Assembly (NCBI GenBank): GCA_947177605.1
Contig: CAMWUX010000039.1
Span: forward strand, 1-8,661
Length of the DNA: 8,661 nt
Origin: an uncultured Porphyromonadaceae bacterium
GTDB lineage: Bacteria; Bacteroidota; Bacteroidia; Bacteroidales; Muribaculaceae
Direction: 5' to 3'
The notes under the pieces were generated by a model. That model had not been told where the DNA came from. It saw only the letters and a program-made list of their open reading frames with translations, and did no database searches. Made by a program: the position numbers and the translations under genes. This document shows, piece by piece, positions 5,558 through 8,661 of the stretch. Positions within the stretch are counted from its first letter, which is position 1. The number at the start of each line of letters is the position of its first letter.

Positions 5558-7384
5558 ATGGCAAAACACAAGAAATCGGCCGAACTCCAAGAGAAAATTT
5601 CCATCTTGCCCACTACCCCCGGTGTGTATATGTACTTCGACGCTGAGGGTACGGTGATATATGTAGGCAAGGCGAAGAACCTCAAGCGCCGTGTGTCGTC
5701 GTACTTCAACCGCACCCACGACAGTGTACGCACCAATCTGCTCGTGCGCGCTATCGCCGATATGAAATACATAGTGGTGCCGACGGAACAGGATGCTCTC
5801 AATCTCGAGAATTCGATGATCAAAGAGTATCAGCCTCGCTACAATGTGTTGCTTAAAGATGATAAATCTTATCCATGGATTGTGGTGACGAAAGAGCCGT
5901 TTCCGCGTGTGTTCATGACGCGCAAGCGCATATCCGACGGTTCGAAGTTCTACGGCCCGTACACCGACACGGCCTCGGCGCGTATGGTACTCCAGCTCAT
6001 AAAGGAGCTGTATCCGCTCCGCTCGTGCCGCTCGGTTATCACGCAGCAGTCTGTGGAGGCCGGAAAGGGAAGGCTTTGTCTCGATTATCACCTCGGCCGG
6101 TGTCAGGGTCCGTGCGTCGGTAAGATTTCTCAGGAGGAATACGGACGTCAGGTGGAGCGTGTGAAGCAGATTCTACGCGGCGACATGAACGAATTGCTCG
6201 ATTATCTCCGTTCGGAGATGGAGCGGCTGTCGGCCGAACTGCGTTTCGAGGAAGCGCAGATACTGAAGGAGAAATACGATGCTGTGAAGCGTTACACGGC
6301 CAAGAGTGTGATCGTGAGCCAGACGATAGGCGATATCGACGTCTTCGGAATAGATGATGAAGGTGATAAAGAGGTGTATGTCAATTATATGCACGTGCGT
6401 AGGGGCGCAGTCGTGCGTTCGCTCACACTCCAGTATAAGCGCTCGCTCGATGAGACTCTGCCTCAGATCCTTAGCTATGCAATGCAAGAGGTTAAGGATG
6501 AGTTAGGCGTTGATTATGAGGAAGTTCTTGTGGCTCAGGAACCTGACGTAGAGATGCCCGGAGTGACATTTATCATACCACAGCGCGGCGATAAGGCCAA
6601 ACTACTTGACGTATCGCAGCGCAATGCCCGCCAGTATCGTGTGGATTCGCTCCGTCGCCTTGAGAAGCATAATCCGGAGATGCGCACCCAGAAGTTGCTC
6701 GAGCGTATGAAGGCCGACTTCCGCTTGTCAGAGCTGCCGCGACATATCGAGTGCTTCGATAACTCTAATATTCAGGGAACTAATCCGGTAGCTTCATGCG
6801 TGGTGTTCCGCGACGGACGTCCTTCGAAGAAGGATTACCGGCATTTCAATATCAAGACAGTTGAAGGTCCCGACGATTTCGCCTCGATGAAGGAAGTGCT
6901 GACCAGGCGCTATACCAGATTGATGAATGAAGGGGAAGAGTTGCCGCAACTCATTGTGGTCGATGGCGGTAAGGGTCAGTTGAGCGCCGCTGTGGAGGCT
7001 CTCGAGGCTATGGGGCTTCGTGGTGTGATCGCTGTGGCAGGTATAGCCAAACGTCTGGAGGAGATATACTTCCCCGGCGATAGTATTCCGCTCTATATCG
7101 ACAAGAATAGTGAGACCCTGCGCGTAGTGCAACACATGCGCGACGAGGCTCACCGCTTCGGCATCACTCATCACCGCAACCGCCGCAGCAAGTCGCAGAC
7201 GGTGTCGGCGCTCGACTCGATTCCGGGCGTTGGTCCGAAGACGCGCGAGGCGCTGTTGACGCATTTTCGCAGTCTCAAGCGTGTAGCCGCAGCCAATATC
7301 GACGATATCGCGGCTGTGATCGGTCCGGCCAAAGCGTCGGTGGTCTATCAGGCGCTTCACCCTAATGATTATTCCGAGGTATGA
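5558..7384 (+). CDS. uvrC: UvrABC nucleotide excision repair nuclease, subunit UvrC
   Basis: UvrC makes both the 3' and 5' incisions around bulky DNA lesions after UvrA and UvrB have located and verified the damage. At 608 aa it is full length. In order: the GIY-YIG nuclease (about 15-100) with GVY 22-24, YVG 35-37 and the likely metal-binding Glu84 makes the 3' cut. Four cysteines, 157, 174, 182 and 186 (SC...LCLDYHLGRCQGPC), match those reported to hold a [4Fe-4S] cluster in E. coli UvrC. A UVR motif at about 212-247 contacts UvrB. The RNase H-like 5' nuclease has Asp401 (ECFDNSNIQG), Asp469 (VVDGGKGQL) and His532 (DEAHRFGITHH). Tandem helix-hairpin-helix motifs at about 550-600 (IPGVGPKTREALL; AAVIGPAKASVV) bind DNA. 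All key residues are present. The stop overlaps the gluQRS start, so the two are translationally coupled. Confidence 0.98.
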   Translation: MAKHKKSAELQEKISILPTTPGVYMYFDAEGTVIYVGKAKNLKRRVSSYFNRTHDSVRTNLLVRAIADMKYIVVPTEQDALNLENSMIKEYQPRYNVLLKDDKSYPWIVVTKEPFPRVFMTRKRISDGSKFYGPYTDTASARMVLQLIKELYPLRSCRSVITQQSVEAGKGRLCLDYHLGRCQGPCVGKISQEEYGRQVERVKQILRGDMNELLDYLRSEMERLSAELRFEEAQILKEKYDAVKRYTAKSVIVSQTIGDIDVFGIDDEGDKEVYVNYMHVRRGAVVRSLTLQYKRSLDETLPQILSYAMQEVKDELGVDYEEVLVAQEPDVEMPGVTFIIPQRGDKAKLLDVSQRNARQYRVDSLRRLEKHNPEMRTQKLLERMKADFRLSELPRHIECFDNSNIQGTNPVASCVVFRDGRPSKKDYRHFNIKTVEGPDDFASMKEVLTRRYTRLMNEGEELPQLIVVDGGKGQLSAAVEALEAMGLRGVIAVAGIAKRLEEIYFPGDSIPLYIDKNSETLRVVQHMRDEAHRFGITHHRNRRSKSQTVSALDSIPGVGPKTREALLTHFRSLKRVAAANIDDIAAVIGPAKASVVYQALHPNDYSEV

Positions 7385-8337
7385 GCGAGCCGACAGTGAA
7401 AGGACGATTCGCTCCGTCGCCTACCGGACGGATGCATCTTGGCAATATCTCCACGGCTCTCCTGTCGTGGCTCTCTGTCAAGAGCCGGGGAGGGGAGTGG
7501 CTTCTGCGTATCGAGGATCTCGACCCGCAGCGTAGTCGCCTGGAGTGGTCGCAGTGGATTGAGGATGATCTGTCGTGGCTCGGCCTGATGTGGGATGAAG
7601 GCGGACTGGCCGACCGTGGCTCCGCCGGCCCCTATTCGCAGAGTCGCCGTGGCGACATCTACAGCCAATATCTCGAGCGTCTGCGCACGATGGGCGCAGT
7701 ATATCCTTGCTGTTGTCGCCGCCGCGACATTCTCGCTACACAGGCTCCTCATCAGACCGACGGACGCGTGGTATATTCCGGTCGCTGCCGGCCTGAGGGC
7801 GCGGGCCACGCCGTAATCGACGAGAAGGCCTTTCAGGGGCGTTCTACGCGACTTTTCGTGGGCGATGCGAGGATTCCCTTCGTTGATGGCCTTTTCGGCG
7901 CTCAGAGCGTCTCTCTTGCCCGGGAGTGCGGCGACTTCATCCTCCGTCGTGCCGACGGGGCTTGGGCATATCAGCTCGCGGTGGTGGTGGACGATGCTCT
8001 GATGGGGGTGACGGAGGTAGCGCGCGGATGCGATCTGTTGCTGTCCGCCGCCCAGCAGATCTATCTTTTCGGCTTGCTCGGCTACCCGGCGCCGGCCTAT
8101 TATCATCTGCCGCTGATCGGCAACGAAGCCGGCCAACGGCTCTGCAAGCGTGATCCGCAGGCCGATATGTCGCACTTGCGCGAGCGGTTCACTCCCGGTC
8201 AGTTGCTCGGGCTCATAGCTAATATGCTCGGGCTGGCGCCTACACCCGACGCGACAACTCTTGAGCGTCTGCTGGCCGGTTTCTCATGGGATAAAGTGCC
8301 CCGTGCAGATATGCTACGCTGCCCCGATCTGAGTTAA
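7381..8337 (+). CDS. gluQRS: Glutamyl-queuosine tRNA(Asp) synthetase (GluQ-RS, YadB family)
   Basis: GluQ-RS resembles the catalytic half of glutamyl-tRNA synthetase but has no anticodon-binding domain; it activates glutamate and attaches it to queuosine-34 of tRNA-Asp. At 318 aa it is far shorter than GluRS (about 470-500 aa) and close to the family size (about 300). Class I features: FAPSPTGRMHLGN (10-22), where HLGN is the HIGH motif, and RIEDLDPQR (43-51). A zinc site of the family type is present: Cys110-x-Cys112, Tyr132 and Cys136, with an extra Cys at 111. The KMSKS equivalent is degenerate, RLCKRD (253-258), with Cys where Ser is usual. The ATG overlaps the uvrC stop (ATGA at 7381-7384), after a GAGG that could act as a ribosome site. 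The gene ends with TAA followed directly by TGA. Queuosine biosynthesis genes are not in the window. Confidence 0.93.
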   Translation: MSEPTVKGRFAPSPTGRMHLGNISTALLSWLSVKSRGGEWLLRIEDLDPQRSRLEWSQWIEDDLSWLGLMWDEGGLADRGSAGPYSQSRRGDIYSQYLERLRTMGAVYPCCCRRRDILATQAPHQTDGRVVYSGRCRPEGAGHAVIDEKAFQGRSTRLFVGDARIPFVDGLFGAQSVSLARECGDFILRRADGAWAYQLAVVVDDALMGVTEVARGCDLLLSAAQQIYLFGLLGYPAPAYYHLPLIGNEAGQRLCKRDPQADMSHLRERFTPGQLLGLIANMLGLAPTPDATTLERLLAGFSWDKVPRADMLRCPDLS

Positions 8338-8395
8338 TGAGGATGGAGATGAGGCGTAAGTTGCGAATATTTTCCGGCAGTAAAGACAAAAAAAA

Positions 8396-8426
8396 TTTGC
8401 AGGTAACGAAAATATCACTACCTTTG
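8396..8426 (+). promoter_or_regulatory. Promoter of the tRNA-Ala gene (Bacteroidota -33/-7 type)
   Basis: A TTTG at 8396-8399 and TACCTTTG at 8419-8426 are separated by 19 bases and match the -33 TTTG and -7 TAnnTTTG consensus exactly. The -33 box follows an A-tract. Transcription would begin near 8432, about a dozen bases before the mature tRNA 5' end at 8444. It is the best promoter in the window. Confidence 0.85.
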
Positions 8427-8443
8427 CATCGCAGAATCCTAAT

Positions 8444-8517
8444 GGGGTATTAGCTCATCTGGCTAGAGCGCGACACTGGCAGTGTCGAGGTGAGCGGTTC
8501 GAGTCCGCTATACTCCA
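8444..8517 (+). tRNA. tRNA-Ala, anticodon GGC
   Basis: A complete cloverleaf folds: acceptor GGGGTAT (8444-8450) with ATACTCC (8510-8516); D arm GCTC/GAGC; anticodon stem CGACA (8471-8475) with TGTCG (8483-8487) around the loop CTGGCAG, anticodon GGC at 8478-8480; T arm AGCGG/CCGCT with loop TTCGAGT; discriminator A at 8517. The third acceptor pair is G:U, the classic identity element for alanyl-tRNA synthetase, which confirms Ala. It decodes GCC and GCU. The 3' CCA is not encoded (CCC follows A73), so it must be added by the CCA-adding enzyme. It stands alone between its own promoter and a strong hairpin. Confidence 0.97.
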
Positions 8518-8521
8518 CCCA

Positions 8522-8552
8522 AAAGCGAATCGAGGCATCCTCGGTTCGCTTT
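8522..8552 (+). terminator. Intrinsic terminator-like hairpin after tRNA-Ala
   Basis: The arms 8522-8535 and 8539-8552 form a 14-bp stem with a single G:U pair (8530:8544) and a three-base loop (CAT). It starts five bases after the tRNA 3' end. The stem has A-rich and T-rich feet (AAAG.../...CTTT), so the T-run that ends it could serve as the release tract. The outward sequence is T-rich but interrupted. Confidence 0.75.
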
Positions 8553-8661
8553 CGTGTTATATTACGCACGAGGCTCCATAGGCTACATACGTTTCGGCAA
8601 AATCTGGGGTCAGTAGATATTTCGGGTTGGTGAGGCTTACAGGCTAACCGTATAATGCACT

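Noticed and set aside
6391..6398. GCACGTGC, a possible second parS-like core within uvrC
   Set aside because: Only eight bases are palindromic, and the flanking TGTT/AACA arms needed for parS are absent.
7369..8175. Long open frame of 268 codons on the minus strand, antisense to gluQRS
   Set aside because: It is the shadow of a high-GC gene with clear GluQ-RS motifs on the plus strand; the antisense protein shows no recognisable domain.
8444..8661. Minus-strand open frame running from the right edge through the terminator and the tRNA
   Set aside because: It crosses a well-defined tRNA and hairpin and shows no protein-like character, so it is a chance opening.
1..8661. CRISPR array, toxin-antitoxin pair, phage defence or biosynthetic system
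   Set aside because: No regularly spaced repeats and no genes of such families were seen; all intact genes are housekeeping.

Overview
The window reads as a chromosomal segment of a Bacteroidota bacterium, most likely order Bacteroidales and possibly Muribaculaceae. The reasons are the Bacteroidota-type -7 promoter motif TAnnTTTG upstream of ybeY and the tRNA (and, on the minus strand, upstream of the kinase gene), the near absence of Shine-Dalgarno sequences, the long nucleoside kinase with a TGS/ThrRS-like N-terminus, and a YbeY whose third metal ligand is Asp. The family-level placement is inference from protein character and was not checked against a database.

Layout. (1) 1-606 is AT-rich and has no intact gene. 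It holds a 268-bp element bounded by 17-bp inverted repeats (1-17 and 252-268), then a decayed minus-strand open frame (about 269-582) with one in-frame stop and one apparent frameshift. (2) 607-2298, minus strand: a 563-aa nucleoside (uridine-type) kinase. (3) 2299-2547: a divergent intergenic region with a -7 promoter element for each direction. (4) 2548-4879, plus strand: ybeY and mnmG, 19 nt apart and probably cotranscribed. (5) 4880-4963: a spacer with a perfect 16-bp palindrome, TGTTCCACGTGGAACA, matching the ParB-binding parS centromere motif, next to a candidate apt promoter. (6) 4964-5482: apt; then a hairpin-containing spacer. (7) 5558-8337: uvrC and gluQRS, overlapping by the four bases ATGA. 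(8) 8396-8552: a compact tRNA-Ala(GGC) unit with promoter, tRNA and a 14-bp terminator-like hairpin. (9) 8553-8661: no feature I can support.

Functionally this is housekeeping DNA. YbeY acts in 16S rRNA maturation and ribosome quality control. MnmG modifies the wobble uridine of several tRNAs. GluQ-RS glutamylates queuosine in tRNA-Asp. The tRNA-Ala gene adds to the translation theme. The kinase and Apt are nucleoside and base salvage enzymes, and UvrC is the dual-incision nuclease of nucleotide excision repair.

I see no new multi-gene system. The observations most worth following are the parS-like site immediately after mnmG, the small inverted-repeat element with its adjoining decayed frame, and the translational coupling of uvrC to gluQRS.
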